Assembly: GCA_963850915.1 (NCBI GenBank)
Contig: CAWKND010000007.1
Location: 62,001-126,000 of the forward strand
Source: CAVTWH01 sp963850915
GTDB lineage: Bacteria; Actinomycetota; Actinomycetes; Mycobacteriales; Micromonosporaceae
Length of the DNA: 64,000 nt
Reading direction: 5' to 3'
The translations under genes and the position numbers were made by a program. Below, piece by piece: positions 9,404-18,104 of the stretch; the first letter of the stretch is position 1; each line of letters begins with the position of its first letter. The notes beneath the pieces were generated by a model. It searched no databases, had not been told where the DNA came from, and worked only from the letters and a program-made list of their open reading frames with translations.

Positions 9404-10420
9404 ATGGCGATCGCAACAAGCACACTCGACTTGCGTGAGGTGTTCCACGAGGCGGCGACGGCCGGTGGACTCGCACCCTCGATCCACAACACCCAGCCCT
9501 GGCACTGGCGGGTCCGCCGGGACAGCCTGGAGCTGTGGGCGGTACCCGAGCGGCAGCTGACCGGTACCGATCCCGAGGGGCGGATGCTGGCAATCAGCTG
9601 CGGTGCCGCGCTGCACCACGCGAAGGTCGCACTGGACGCACTCGGCTACGCCAGCTCCACCGCCACGCTGCCCGACCCGGCAACGCAGGCCCTGCTGGCC
9701 AGAGTGAGCGTCACCGGCCAGCACCCGAGCGACCCGGCGGCCATGCGGCTCTACCAGGCGATCGCCATCCGGCACACCGACCGCCGCCCGGTCACCGGCG
9801 AAACCGTCCCCGCCGACGCCGTGGCGGCCATCAGCGCCGTCGTCGCCGCGCAGGGCGACCGCCCGCTGAACGAGCCCGGCGCACACCTGCACGTGATGCA
9901 CCGCGACCAGGTCATCGAATTGGCCGCCGCGGCCAGCTACGCGCAGCAGGCCGAGAACGCCGACGACGCGCTCCGCGCCGAACTCGACTACTGGGTCGGC
10001 GGCGAGCGCCCTACCGACGCCGGCATCCCGGACGCGAACCTGCCCGATGCCACCCCGCAGACCACGGTCCCCGGTCGGGACTTCGGCCGTACCGGCAGCC
10101 TGCCGAGCAGTGCCGGCCACGACCGGGCGGCCAGCTACGGCCTCATCTACACCACTCTCGACGACCCGGCCGGCTGGTTGACCGCCGGTCAGGCGCTCTC
10201 CGCCGGCTGGCTGGCCGCCACCGAACTCGGCGTCAGCGTGCTGCCGCTCTCGGCGGTGGTCGAGGTACCGGCCACCAGGATCCGCCTGCGGCAGATGCTG
10301 ACCGCCGACTCGTACCCCCAACTGGTACTGCGGCTGGGCAAGGCCGACCCGGACACGCACGGACCACAGCCCACGCCGCGACTGTCCGCCGCGCAGACCA
10401 TCGAAGTCGATCCCGACTAG
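9404..10420 (+). CDS. Acg-type (Rv2032-like) nitroreductase family protein, copy 1
   Basis: This 338-residue protein has the hallmarks of the Acg branch of nitroreductase-fold proteins: an N-terminal segment SIHNTQPWHWRV, central HTDRRPV and a C-terminal ATRIRLRQML...YPQLVLRLG. Mycobacterial Acg proteins bind FMN tightly but often lack nitroreductase activity and are induced by DevR during hypoxia. RBS GGAGGCGG precedes the ATG. It is followed by a paralogue and preceded by a DevR-like box, so it is probably the first gene of a DevR-controlled pair. The enzymatic role is unproven for the family. Confidence 0.88.
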   Translation: MAIATSTLDLREVFHEAATAGGLAPSIHNTQPWHWRVRRDSLELWAVPERQLTGTDPEGRMLAISCGAALHHAKVALDALGYASSTATLPDPATQALLARVSVTGQHPSDPAAMRLYQAIAIRHTDRRPVTGETVPADAVAAISAVVAAQGDRPLNEPGAHLHVMHRDQVIELAAAASYAQQAENADDALRAELDYWVGGERPTDAGIPDANLPDATPQTTVPGRDFGRTGSLPSSAGHDRAASYGLIYTTLDDPAGWLTAGQALSAGWLAATELGVSVLPLSAVVEVPATRIRLRQMLTADSYPQLVLRLGKADPDTHGPQPTPRLSAAQTIEVDPD

Positions 10421-10452
10421 GCGACCACGCCTGGCACGCCCGCACGAATGGC

Positions 10453-11466
10453 ATGATCATGAGTAGCAACCGCACGAACCAGCAGGCCGGCGCGCCGACC
10501 CTCGGGGGGCGCCCCGCCCTGGACCGCGAGCTGTTCTACACCGCCGTCACGGCGGCCACGCTCGCCCCGTCCATGCACAACTCGCAGCCGTGGCGGTTCC
10601 GGCTCGCCGACGGCTGCGTGGAGGTCTCCGGCGACCCCGACCGGCAGCTCGGGGTCGCCGACCAGCACGGGTGGGCGCTGCACATCGCCTGCGGCGCCGC
10701 CACGGCCAACATCGTGCTCGCGCTGGCCGCCAACGGGATCGGCACCGCCGTTGACCTGGTACCCGAGCCCGGCCGGCCGTACCTGCTGGCCCGGGTCCGG
10801 CCCACCGGGAACCGGCCGGCAACACCGGTGGAGCGGGAGCTGGCCCGGGCCATCCCGCGCCGGCACAGCAACCGTCACCCGTTCGCGGACACCCCGGTAC
10901 CGGCGGAGATCCGTACTCAGCTGCGTACCGCGGCCGCCGCCCACGGCACCTGGCTGGAACTGCTCGTCGGCCGGCAACCGCTGTCGATGGTCGCGGAGAT
11001 CGTCGGCGCCGCCGATCGCAAGCTCCGGCAGGACCCGGCGTACGTCGCCGAACTGGCGCGCTACTCGACCGCCGCCAACGGGAGCGACGGCGTTCCCGGG
11101 TACGTCGCCGGCCTCGCGCCGCAGCCGCAGGACCTGCTCGCCATGCGTGACTTCGGCGGTCGCGAGCGGGGACGCTTCGTGGACTACGAGGAGCTACCCC
11201 TGGTCGCGGTTCTCGGTACCACCGGCGACACCGTGTACGACCACCTCACCGCCGGCATCGCGCTGCAGTACGTACTGCTGACCGCCACTGTCCAAGGTCT
11301 GGCCGCCTCGATCCTCTCCCAGGCCATCGAGGTACCCGCGGCACGTGCGCAGCTGCGCCGCGGTCTCGGCCAGTCCGGTACGCCGCAGCTGGTACTGCGC
11401 ATCGGCTACGGCCAGCCCGCCTTCGCCAGCCCACGCCGGCCCGTTGACGACACGGTCGACGACTGA
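10453..11466 (+). CDS. Acg-type nitroreductase family protein, copy 2
   Basis: A paralogue of the preceding gene, 337 residues. It has SMHNSQPWRFRL near the N-terminus, RRHSNRHPF in the middle and AARAQLRRGLGQ...PQLVLRIGYG at the C-terminus, the usual Acg-like signatures. Two in-frame ATGs (10453 and 10459) lack a convincing Shine-Dalgarno, so it may be translated by coupling with the upstream gene, whose stop is only 32 bp away. It is likely co-regulated by the DevR-like system. Confidence 0.87.
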   Translation: MIMSSNRTNQQAGAPTLGGRPALDRELFYTAVTAATLAPSMHNSQPWRFRLADGCVEVSGDPDRQLGVADQHGWALHIACGAATANIVLALAANGIGTAVDLVPEPGRPYLLARVRPTGNRPATPVERELARAIPRRHSNRHPFADTPVPAEIRTQLRTAAAAHGTWLELLVGRQPLSMVAEIVGAADRKLRQDPAYVAELARYSTAANGSDGVPGYVAGLAPQPQDLLAMRDFGGRERGRFVDYEELPLVAVLGTTGDTVYDHLTAGIALQYVLLTATVQGLAASILSQAIEVPAARAQLRRGLGQSGTPQLVLRIGYGQPAFASPRRPVDDTVDD

Positions 11467-11473
11467 CAGCCGG

Positions 11474-12631
11474 TCAGGGCGTCTCGGCGAGGATCTGCCA
11501 GGACTTGTTCGTGGCCGGCTCGTCAACGCTCGTCGCCACGCTCAGGTCGGGTCGCAGTACCACCAGCTTGTCGTGCGCGCTGCCCTGGACGCGTACCAGC
11601 AGGCTGCCGTCCACCCGGTACAGCATCTGGACGATCTTGCCGGTCACCGGCAGCGGCACCGCCCGACCGCTCGCCACGTCGAGCACCGTGTTGGCCGACA
11701 GGTCGCGAGCGATGTCGCCGAGCGTGTCGTCCGGGCCGGGGACCTGGACGACGATCCGGGCACCGTCCCGGCTGACCGACTCGATCGCGGGGATGTACCG
11801 CGGCGGAGTGGCATTGCTGCCGGTGTCGGGAACAGAGGTCGGGTCGGTACTGCCATCAGCGGGGCCCCAGGACACGATTCCGATGCCGGCGTTCCAGACC
11901 AGCCGGGTACCATCGCCCGACCAGTGGAAGTGGGCGCCCTGGTAGGAGGCGGGTAGCGCCTGGAAGGCGCCGGTCGCGACGGTGAGGATGCCGGGCTTCA
12001 CGGTCTGCGGTTCAGACCAGTCGGCCACCACCAGGCGGGTGCCGTCCGGCGACCAAGCCGGTTCGACTCCCCACGCGTCCACGCTGTGCCGGAGCACCCT
12101 GTCGTGGCTGCCGTCGACGTTGGCCACGTGCAGGTCGCCAGAGTCCGACGCGTCGGCGCTGACCGGCTTGACGTACGCCATCCGCTGGCCGTCCGGCGAG
12201 AAGTTCAGCGAGCCGCTGACCACGCCGTAGCCGTAGCTGGAGCCGGCGACAGCGCGCGTACTCCCGCCGGGCCGCCAGGAGAACAACAGTTTGCTGGCGC
12301 CGGGATTGTCCCCGGCCAGATAGAACACGTTGCCGGGGCCGGCCGTCGCCGCCGGCGTGCTCGGTGACGGGGTCGCGGACGGCGTCGGCGACGCCGGCAC
12401 AGCGCTGGACCGCACCGCAGATGGCGTACCCGCCGGGTCGCGCAACAGGAAGACCACCGCCGCCACGGTGGCCACCGCCACGACGGCGGTGATGCCAGCG
12501 ATGATCCACACCAGCCGCCCGGTGCGCCGGGATGACCGTGGGCCTGCCAGCGCGGGATCCGCGGCGGGTGATGCTGCGGCCGGGGCGGGCCAGGGTCGCT
12601 CGGGTGGGCGGCGGTCGGTCGGCCGGGCCAT
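11474..12631 (-). CDS. Membrane-anchored TolB-like beta-propeller protein
   Basis: This 385-residue protein begins with a Pro/Arg-rich cytoplasmic stretch, one transmembrane helix (LVWIIAGITAVVAVATVAAV, about residues 40-62) and a Pro/Ser/Thr-rich linker. An extracytoplasmic domain follows with TolB/WD40-type blade motifs (SGSLNFSPDGQRMAYV, EPAWSPDGTRLVVAD, HFHWSGDGTRLVW). Such proteins usually act as surface scaffolds or sensors. I chose the ATG at 12631 (GGAGAG upstream). Its stop is 7 bp from the stop of the convergent Acg gene. The specific role is unknown. Confidence 0.85.
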   Translation of the reverse strand: MARPTDRRPPERPWPAPAAASPAADPALAGPRSSRRTGRLVWIIAGITAVVAVATVAAVVFLLRDPAGTPSAVRSSAVPASPTPSATPSPSTPAATAGPGNVFYLAGDNPGASKLLFSWRPGGSTRAVAGSSYGYGVVSGSLNFSPDGQRMAYVKPVSADASDSGDLHVANVDGSHDRVLRHSVDAWGVEPAWSPDGTRLVVADWSEPQTVKPGILTVATGAFQALPASYQGAHFHWSGDGTRLVWNAGIGIVSWGPADGSTDPTSVPDTGSNATPPRYIPAIESVSRDGARIVVQVPGPDDTLGDIARDLSANTVLDVASGRAVPLPVTGKIVQMLYRVDGSLLVRVQGSAHDKLVVLRPDLSVATSVDEPATNKSWQILAETP

Positions 12632-12783
12632 TGTCGGTCTCTCCGTTCGGGGGTACGCGGGGGCGTTGTCCGGAATGCGCTGATCAATGCGGCGCAACCG
12701 TCGTGGATGCTACGCACGTCGCGCCAATTCCGCGTACCGCGAACGCCGAGGTCAGCAGGGACCGAGGCAAGCCGCCGGCGTAC

Positions 12784-13839
12784 TCAGCGGGTCGCGGCGC
12801 TGTTCGAGTTGACCATCAGCGAGCTGGTGTCCACGGCTTCGAAGTCGGACCCGGTAAGCCCGCCCAGCGCGTGCAGGGCGTCGTTGTTCCAGCCGGGATC
12901 CGGCGTACCGGACAGGTACCAGGGTGAGCCGTTGTCGGCCACGATCACGCCATACCTGGCCATCGCGGTCGCCACCACCCGGGCCTGGGCCGGCAGCTTG
13001 GCGATGTCCACGCTGGCCTTGAGCCGCAGCCGCAGCCCCATCGGCGGAAGGTTCGCGGCTGACGAGTCGCCCGCCTGGTGCCGGGCCGGCCAGACGTAGG
13101 AGTCGCGGGTGTGCGGCACGGTAACCCGGATCGCGTGGTCGATCCGGCCGGCGGCCACCTCCGGGTAGCGCACCAGGCCGGGCAGGATCGGCAGGCCGGC
13201 AGCGTCGGCCGAGGTCCAGCCGGCGTGCCGCAGTGCGTTGGAGCGCAGGTCGTAGATCGCCCCGGAGCCGGCCTTCCACGCACCGCCGGTGGTCGGGTAG
13301 GCGGCGTAGAGCTCGTAGTCGCGGCAGGCGACCGGGTCGTAGAGCAGCACGTGACGATCTCCGGTACTGCCCGTGCCGCCCTCGATCGCCGCGCCTTTGG
13401 GGATCGGGTACGGGCCGGTGTCGCTTTCCGAGGCGTACTCGAAAGTGACCTTGACCTTGGTCTGTGCCGCGCTGACGGTGGTCACCGGAATGCCGATCGG
13501 CGCGCCCTGGTAAAGACCGGAACCAAAATCAGCGTGTACCGGCGACGCCGTGCCGATGCCCGCCACCAGCGCTGCCGAGTTCGCCAGCACCGGCGCGCGC
13601 GAGACGTCGGCGTGCCAGACGTTGTCCGCCGGGAAGATGGGGCACGCACCCGCCGCAGTGGCAGCGGCGCTGGTGGTGGCCACCGCCGTGGGACTCGCGG
13701 TCGCGCTGCCACCCGGCTGGGCGGCGAGCCGGGGGCTGCCGGTGGCAGAGGAACCGCTGGCATGCGATGTGCCACCAGCCGAGCAGCCGGCGAGGAGGAA
13801 CACGGCGCCGCAGGCGGCTACGACCAGTCGGCTACGCAC
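12784..13839 (-). CDS. Secreted lipoprotein of unknown function
   Basis: This 351-residue protein has a lipoprotein signal peptide with lipobox LLAGC (Cys about residue 19) and a Ser/Thr/Ala-rich linker. The globular domain starts with CPIFPADNVWHADVS and has conserved-looking PHTRDSYVWPARHQAG and VADNGSPWYLSGTPDPGW. Similar actinobacterial lipoproteins carry this FP.DNVW motif but have no assigned function that I know of. It is followed by a 150-bp non-coding gap before the TolB-like gene. Confidence 0.8.
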   Translation of the reverse strand: MRSRLVVAACGAVFLLAGCSAGGTSHASGSSATGSPRLAAQPGGSATASPTAVATTSAAATAAGACPIFPADNVWHADVSRAPVLANSAALVAGIGTASPVHADFGSGLYQGAPIGIPVTTVSAAQTKVKVTFEYASESDTGPYPIPKGAAIEGGTGSTGDRHVLLYDPVACRDYELYAAYPTTGGAWKAGSGAIYDLRSNALRHAGWTSADAAGLPILPGLVRYPEVAAGRIDHAIRVTVPHTRDSYVWPARHQAGDSSAANLPPMGLRLRLKASVDIAKLPAQARVVATAMARYGVIVADNGSPWYLSGTPDPGWNNDALHALGGLTGSDFEAVDTSSLMVNSNSAATR

Positions 13840-13909
13840 CCGCTGATTCTGCCCCTGCCCGCCGGCTCGGGGCTACGCCCAGCGACGATCGGAAAGGGGG
13901 CCCGCTCAG

Positions 13910-14107
13910 TCAGCGCCGAACGAGGCTCAGCGCCAGCGGTCCCGACCCGGTCACGTCAACCAACCCCGGTCGACGTGACCGGGTCGCGGAGCCTCGGAGG
14001 AACCCGTGCCCGTCGGCGCGGAGCTGCTCGTGCCGCTCGTGCCACTGCTGCCACCCGGCGGTGAACTCATCCACCGCGGTCACGGTCTCGATGTCCTGTA
14101 CGGCCAT
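13910..14107 (-). pseudogene. Truncated DUF1684-like remnant
   Basis: The 65-residue frame from the ATG at 14107 begins with AVDEFTAGWQQWHERHEQL and HGFL, resembling the N-terminus of DUF1684 proteins, which are normally over 200 residues. After about 40 residues the similarity stops and the sequence runs into a strong hairpin (13943-13986). The most economical reading is a decayed gene cut off by deletion. It could still be a short gene; the family match is from memory. Confidence 0.45.
13943..13986 (-). terminator. Hairpin downstream of the metX-metY operon
   Basis: GACCCGGTCACGTC (13944-13957) is perfectly complementary to 13972-13985, with one more pair at each outer end. It lies about 210 bp beyond the last gene of the leftward metX-metY-CoA-binding operon and would stop that transcript. 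Confidence 0.6.
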
Positions 14108-14194
14108 GTCCCCACGGTACGGCGACCGGAGGATTCTCGGCAATCCCTATCGGATAGATGTGCTATGCGGCACCACGACCGACCGTCTCGCCAG

Positions 14195-14677
14195 CTACTG
14201 GAGCCCAGCGCGGACCGACGTGATGCGCTGCGTGTTGAAGCCGAGCCAGTGCATCCGGCCTACGTACCGGGCGTGCTCGACCTTGAGACACCGGTCCATG
14301 ATCACTGTCAGGCCGCCGTCCTCGGCGATCCGCGCGCCCTCTTCGTTGATCACGCCGAACTGGCACCAGAGGGTACCGGCGTGGATCGCCACCGCCTCCC
14401 GCGCGATCTCCGGCAGCGCGTCCGGCGCGCGGAAGACGTTCACCATGTCCACCGGTACGGGCACGTCCCGCAGGCTCGGGTAGCACTTCTCGCCGAGGAT
14501 CTCCGTCTCCCGGGGGTTCACCGGGATCACCCGGTAGCCGTGCCGCTTGAGGTAGTAGCCGACGAAGTAGCTGGCCCGCAGCTCGTTGCCGGAGAGCCCC
14601 ACGATCGCGATCGTCTTCGCGGAGTTGAGTACGCGCTGGATCGTCAGCGAATCCTGGTACCGCCCGAGGTCGATCAT
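14195..14677 (-). CDS. CoA-binding (YccU-type) Rossmann protein
   Basis: This 160-residue protein starts with a Rossmann nucleotide site (SAKTIAIVGLSGNE) and continues with the CoA_binding_2 pattern: GYRVIPVNPRETEILGEK, then VDMVNVFR and a Cys-containing LTVIMDRCLKVEHAR. The ATG overlaps the metY stop by 4 bp (ATGA), so it is translationally coupled to methionine biosynthesis genes. The role is unclear for the family; the operon suggests a link to sulfur or CoA metabolism. Confidence 0.88.
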   Translation of the reverse strand: MIDLGRYQDSLTIQRVLNSAKTIAIVGLSGNELRASYFVGYYLKRHGYRVIPVNPRETEILGEKCYPSLRDVPVPVDMVNVFRAPDALPEIAREAVAIHAGTLWCQFGVINEEGARIAEDGGLTVIMDRCLKVEHARYVGRMHWLGFNTQRITSVRAGLQ

Positions 14678-16030
14678 GCTGTCGCCACCTCTTCTTCCGC
14701 TGTCGCGGCTGTGTCTCGCGCGGTCGCGGCGACGTGGGCGAAGCCCTGCTCCAGGTCCCAGATCAGGTCATCGACGGACTCGGTACCGACCGAGAGCCGC
14801 ACCGTTCCCGGCGATACGCCGGCCGACCGGAGTTCGTCGTCGCTCAACTGCCGGTGGGTCGTACTGGCGGGGTGGATGATCAGGCTCTTCGCGTCGCCGA
14901 CGTTCGCCAGGTGGGACCAGAGCGTGACGCCGCGGATGAGGTCCTGCCCGCCCGCCCGGCCACCGGCGCAGTCGAAGGAGAACACTGCGCCCGCACCGCG
15001 CGGCAGGTACTTCTCGACCAGCGGCCGGTACCTGCTGGTGGGCAGCCCCGCGTAGGTCACGTTCGACGCCAGCTCATGCGTGGCGAGGTACGCCGCGACG
15101 GTCTTCGCGTTCTCGACGTGCCGCTCCATCCGCAGCGACAGCGTCTCCAGCCCCTGCAGGAAAAGAAATGCGTTGAGCGGGGCGAGCGTCCCACCGAGGT
15201 CGCGCAGGGTCTCGGCGCGCAGCTTCATCAGGATAGCCGTAGGTACCGAACGTCTCGTGGAACCGCAGGCCGTGGTAGGCCGGCGACGGGTCGGCGATGA
15301 CCGGGAAGCGGCCGTTGGACCAGTCGAAGGTACCGGCCTCGACGACCACACCGCCGATGCTCGTACCGTGGCCGCCGATGAACTTGGTCGCCGAGTGGAT
15401 GACGATGTCGGCGCCCCACTCGATCGGGCGGCACAGGTAAGGCGTCGCGAAGGTGTTGTCCACCACCAGCGGCAGCCCGTGCTCGTGCGCGATGGCCGCC
15501 ACGGTCTCGATATCCAGTACGTTCCCGGCCGGGTTGCCGATCGTCTCGCCGAAGAAGGCCTTCGTGTTCGCGCGGACCGCTCCCCGCCACGCGTCCGGAT
15601 CGTCGGGATCGACCCATGTCAACTCGACGTTCATCTTGCGCAGCAGGTGTTTGAACTGGTTCACGGTCCCGCCGTAGAGCGCCGACGAGGAGACCACGTG
15701 ATCGCCCGGCTCCAGCAGCGTGAACAGCGCGGCTGCCTGCGCGGCGATCCCGCTGGCGAAGGCCACCGCGCCCGCGCCGCCCTCCAGGTTGGCCACCCGC
15801 TCCTCGAACACCGCGACGGTCGGGTTCATGATGCGCGAGTACGTATTCCCGTACTCCTGCAGGTTGAAGTAGGCCGCCGCCGACTCCGGGTCCTCGAACA
15901 CGTAGCTGGTGGTCTGGAAGATCGGTACCGCGCGCGCCCCGGTGTTCGGGTCGGGCCGCTGCCCGGCGTGCAGTTGGCGCGTCTCGAACCCGAACGCGTG
16001 GTCCTGTTCGGCGCGGGGTGGATGACTCAC
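14674..16030 (-). pseudogene. metY: O-acetylhomoserine sulfhydrylase, frame broken near 15232
   Basis: The PLP enzyme that converts O-acetylhomoserine and sulfide to homocysteine is encoded in two frames. The first runs from the GTG at 16030 (FGFETRQLHAGQRPD, ATPYLCRPIEWGADIVIHSATKF with the PLP lysine, quoted here in pieces: ATPYLCRP, HSATKF) to FGTYGY. The second continues LMKLRAETLRDLGGTLAP to the stop at 14674. The expected junction is GYLMKLRAE; one extra base at about 15231-15235 explains the break. Joined, it is about 451 residues, a normal length. metX lies upstream and a CoA-binding protein overlaps its stop. Because an essential-looking gene is otherwise intact, a sequencing indel is quite possible. 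Confidence 0.85.
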
Positions 16031-16051
16031 GAAATCCTCTTCCTCTTACTC

Positions 16052-16108
16052 ACTCGCCGGCCGCACTGTCACTCGCCGGCCGCACCGTCACTCGCCGGCC
16101 GCACCGTC
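16052..16108. repeat. Three 19-bp tandem repeats
   Basis: The unit ACTCGCCGGCCGCACCGTC occurs three times head to tail (one copy differs by one base), starting in the metX-metY gap and running into the 3' end of metX, where it encodes the last residues. Confidence 0.85.
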
Positions 16109-17365
16109 GGCGAGCCGGCTATCGCCGCCGCCGGACAGGAAGCGGCGGATGATGGGCGTCTGGCGTGCCTCCTCGAGCAGGAAGCAGTCGTGGCCGTACG
16201 GCGCGTCGATCACCTGGAACTCGACCGGTTTGCCGAGGGCGCGCAGGGCATCGGCGATCTCGCTGGACGCGGACGGCGGGTACAGCCAGTCGGAGCTGAA
16301 CGCGATCAGCAGCGTCCGCGCCGACACGTCTTCGAGTGCCCGCGCGAGCGATCCGTCACCGTGCTGCCGGGCGAGATCAAAGTACGTCAGCGCACGCGAC
16401 GTATACAGATAGGTGTTGGCGTCGAAGCGCTTGACGAACGAGTCGGCCTGGTGGCGCAGGTAGCTCTCCACCTCGAACTCCGGTTCGGTGATGGTGTACC
16501 GGATGTCGGCGGCGTGCTGCAGCCGCCGGCCGAACCTGTCGTTCAGCGCGAGCGCGGACAGGTAGGTGACGTGGCCGACCATCCGGGCCACGCCCATGCC
16601 GTCGTCGGGCGTCCGCCCGGTGCCGTGGTAGTGCCCGTTCTGCCAGGCCGGATCACGCATGATCGCGTCCCGGGCGATCGAGTTCCAGGCCACGCCCTGC
16701 GGGTGCAGGGCGTGCGTGCTGGCGATCACCACGACGGCGTCGACCTGGTCGGGGTACAGCACCGCCCACTCCAGCGCCTGCATCCCGCCGAGCGAGCCAC
16801 CGGCCACCGCGGCGAGCCGCCCGATTCCGAGTACGTCGAGGAATGCGCGTTCGGTACGGACCATGTCGGCGACCGTGATGACGGGGAAGTCCGACCCGTA
16901 CGGTCGGCCGGTCGCCGGATCGGTCGACGACGGTCCGGTGGTACCCCGGCAGCCGCCGAGCAGATTGGTGGAGATGACGAAGAAGCGGTCGGTGTCGAAC
17001 GCCTTGCCCGGCCCGATCATCCCGTCCCACCAGCCGAGTCCCTTGCCGGCCGTACCGTCGCGCTGCTCGGCCGCGAACCCGTCGCGCGTACTCCCGCCCG
17101 GTGGCGTTCTCGAGAGCCCGGCGGCGTGGGCGTCGCCGCTGAGCGCGTGGCACACCAGGATCACGTTGTCGCGTCCGGGTGCCAGGGTCCCGTAGGTCTC
17201 GTACGCCACGCGGATCTGGTGCAGCTCACGTCCGCAGTCGAGGCGTACCGGCTCCGGCAGGTCAAGGTACTGCGTTTCGACACTGCCGACCGAGCCACTG
17301 CCGACCGAGCCACTGCCGACCGAGCCAGCTGCGAGCGTCGAGGCGGGCGCCATGGAGGTGATCAT
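16088..17365 (-). CDS. metX: Homoserine O-acetyltransferase
   Basis: This 425-residue alpha/beta-hydrolase makes O-acetylhomoserine from homoserine and acetyl-CoA. It shows the MetX signatures VCHALSGDAHAAG, RFFVISTNLLGGCRGTTGPS, the nucleophile elbow AGGSLGGMQALEWA, and the Asp/His region FSSDWLYPP...DAPYGHDCFLLE. The N-terminus carries a Gly-Ser-Val repeat from a 15-bp tandem repeat at 17284-17328, so the real start could be downstream, but no better start is evident. It precedes metY in one operon. Upstream lies an 83-bp divergent region shared with OsmC. Confidence 0.93.
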   Translation of the reverse strand: MITSMAPASTLAAGSVGSGSVGSGSVGSVETQYLDLPEPVRLDCGRELHQIRVAYETYGTLAPGRDNVILVCHALSGDAHAAGLSRTPPGGSTRDGFAAEQRDGTAGKGLGWWDGMIGPGKAFDTDRFFVISTNLLGGCRGTTGPSSTDPATGRPYGSDFPVITVADMVRTERAFLDVLGIGRLAAVAGGSLGGMQALEWAVLYPDQVDAVVVIASTHALHPQGVAWNSIARDAIMRDPAWQNGHYHGTGRTPDDGMGVARMVGHVTYLSALALNDRFGRRLQHAADIRYTITEPEFEVESYLRHQADSFVKRFDANTYLYTSRALTYFDLARQHGDGSLARALEDVSARTLLIAFSSDWLYPPSASSEIADALRALGKPVEFQVIDAPYGHDCFLLEEARQTPIIRRFLSGGGDSRLADGAAGE

Positions 17366-17390
17366 AGCTCAGTCAGTGCTGGCCGGTGTA

Positions 17391-17421
17391 TTGTCAACCA
17401 ACCCAATGGGGAATCTAGGGT
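17391..17421 (+). promoter_or_regulatory. Candidate promoter for osmC-like gene
   Basis: TTGTCA (17391-17396) and TAGGGT (17416-17421) are spaced 19 bp apart in the metX/OsmC divergent region; TCTAGG at 17414 would give 17 bp. Both fit actinomycete sigma-70-type promoters loosely. Confidence 0.35.
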
Positions 17422-17448
17422 AAGTGTGCGAAAGGGGCATCACGCGAG

Positions 17449-17997
17449 ATGACTACGGTCGACAACGGGGTCAACGTACAGGCACTGCTGGACGCGCGCG
17501 AAGTACTGAAGGGCGCACCCGAGGCCGCCCAGTTCACCTGGCGGGCATCCTCCAAGTGGCAGACGGGCGTACACAGCACCGTGACGGTCCAGAACTTCTT
17601 CGGCCTCGGGCAGGAGCAGAGCCACAAGTCCGAGTCGGTGTTCAACGCCGACCACCCCGCGGTGTTCGCGGCCGAGGACAACGGCATCACGCCGATCGAG
17701 TACCTCCTCGTCGGGCTGGCAAGTTGCCTGTCGGCGGGCGTGGCGTCGGTCGCGCAGAATCGCGGCATCAAGCTGCGCTCGGTCGAGTCCACTGTCGAAG
17801 GGCAGCACGACATCCGCGGGATCCTCGGTGCCGACAGCGACGTACGCAACGGTTTCAACGACATCAAGGTGACCTTCACCATCGACGCGGACGCCTCGAA
17901 GCAGGACATCGAAGCGTTGGTTGCCCAGTCGCAGAAGCGCTCCGCCGTGTTCGACGCTCTCACCAACCCGACGAACGTCACCGTCGAAGTCGCCTGA
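17449..17997 (+). CDS. OsmC family protein
   Basis: This 182-residue protein has the OsmC fold features: substrate segment FTWRASSKWQTGVHSTVTV, the conserved helix EYLLVGLASCLSAGVASVA carrying the first redox Cys, and ITPIEYLL. The second Cys of peroxide-reducing Ohr/OsmC is replaced in the segment KRSAVFDALTNPTNV, so it belongs to a one-cysteine branch whose peroxidase activity is uncertain. It is divergent from metX and followed by a flavoprotein gene. Confidence 0.88.
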   Translation: MTTVDNGVNVQALLDAREVLKGAPEAAQFTWRASSKWQTGVHSTVTVQNFFGLGQEQSHKSESVFNADHPAVFAAEDNGITPIEYLLVGLASCLSAGVASVAQNRGIKLRSVESTVEGQHDIRGILGADSDVRNGFNDIKVTFTIDADASKQDIEALVAQSQKRSAVFDALTNPTNVTVEVA

Positions 17998-18104
17998 GCG
18001 CGGTCGCGAGGCCACAGTCGCGAGGCTACGGGCCCGGATCGACCACCTGGTCCGTCGCCGAGCGACGAGAGTTATAACCGAGTAACAGCAACGGAGAGCC
18101 TGCC

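Noticed and set aside
17366..17448. SAM riboswitch upstream of metX
   Set aside because: The gap is only 83 bp, is shared with a divergent promoter and shows no SAM-I or SAM-II type helices.
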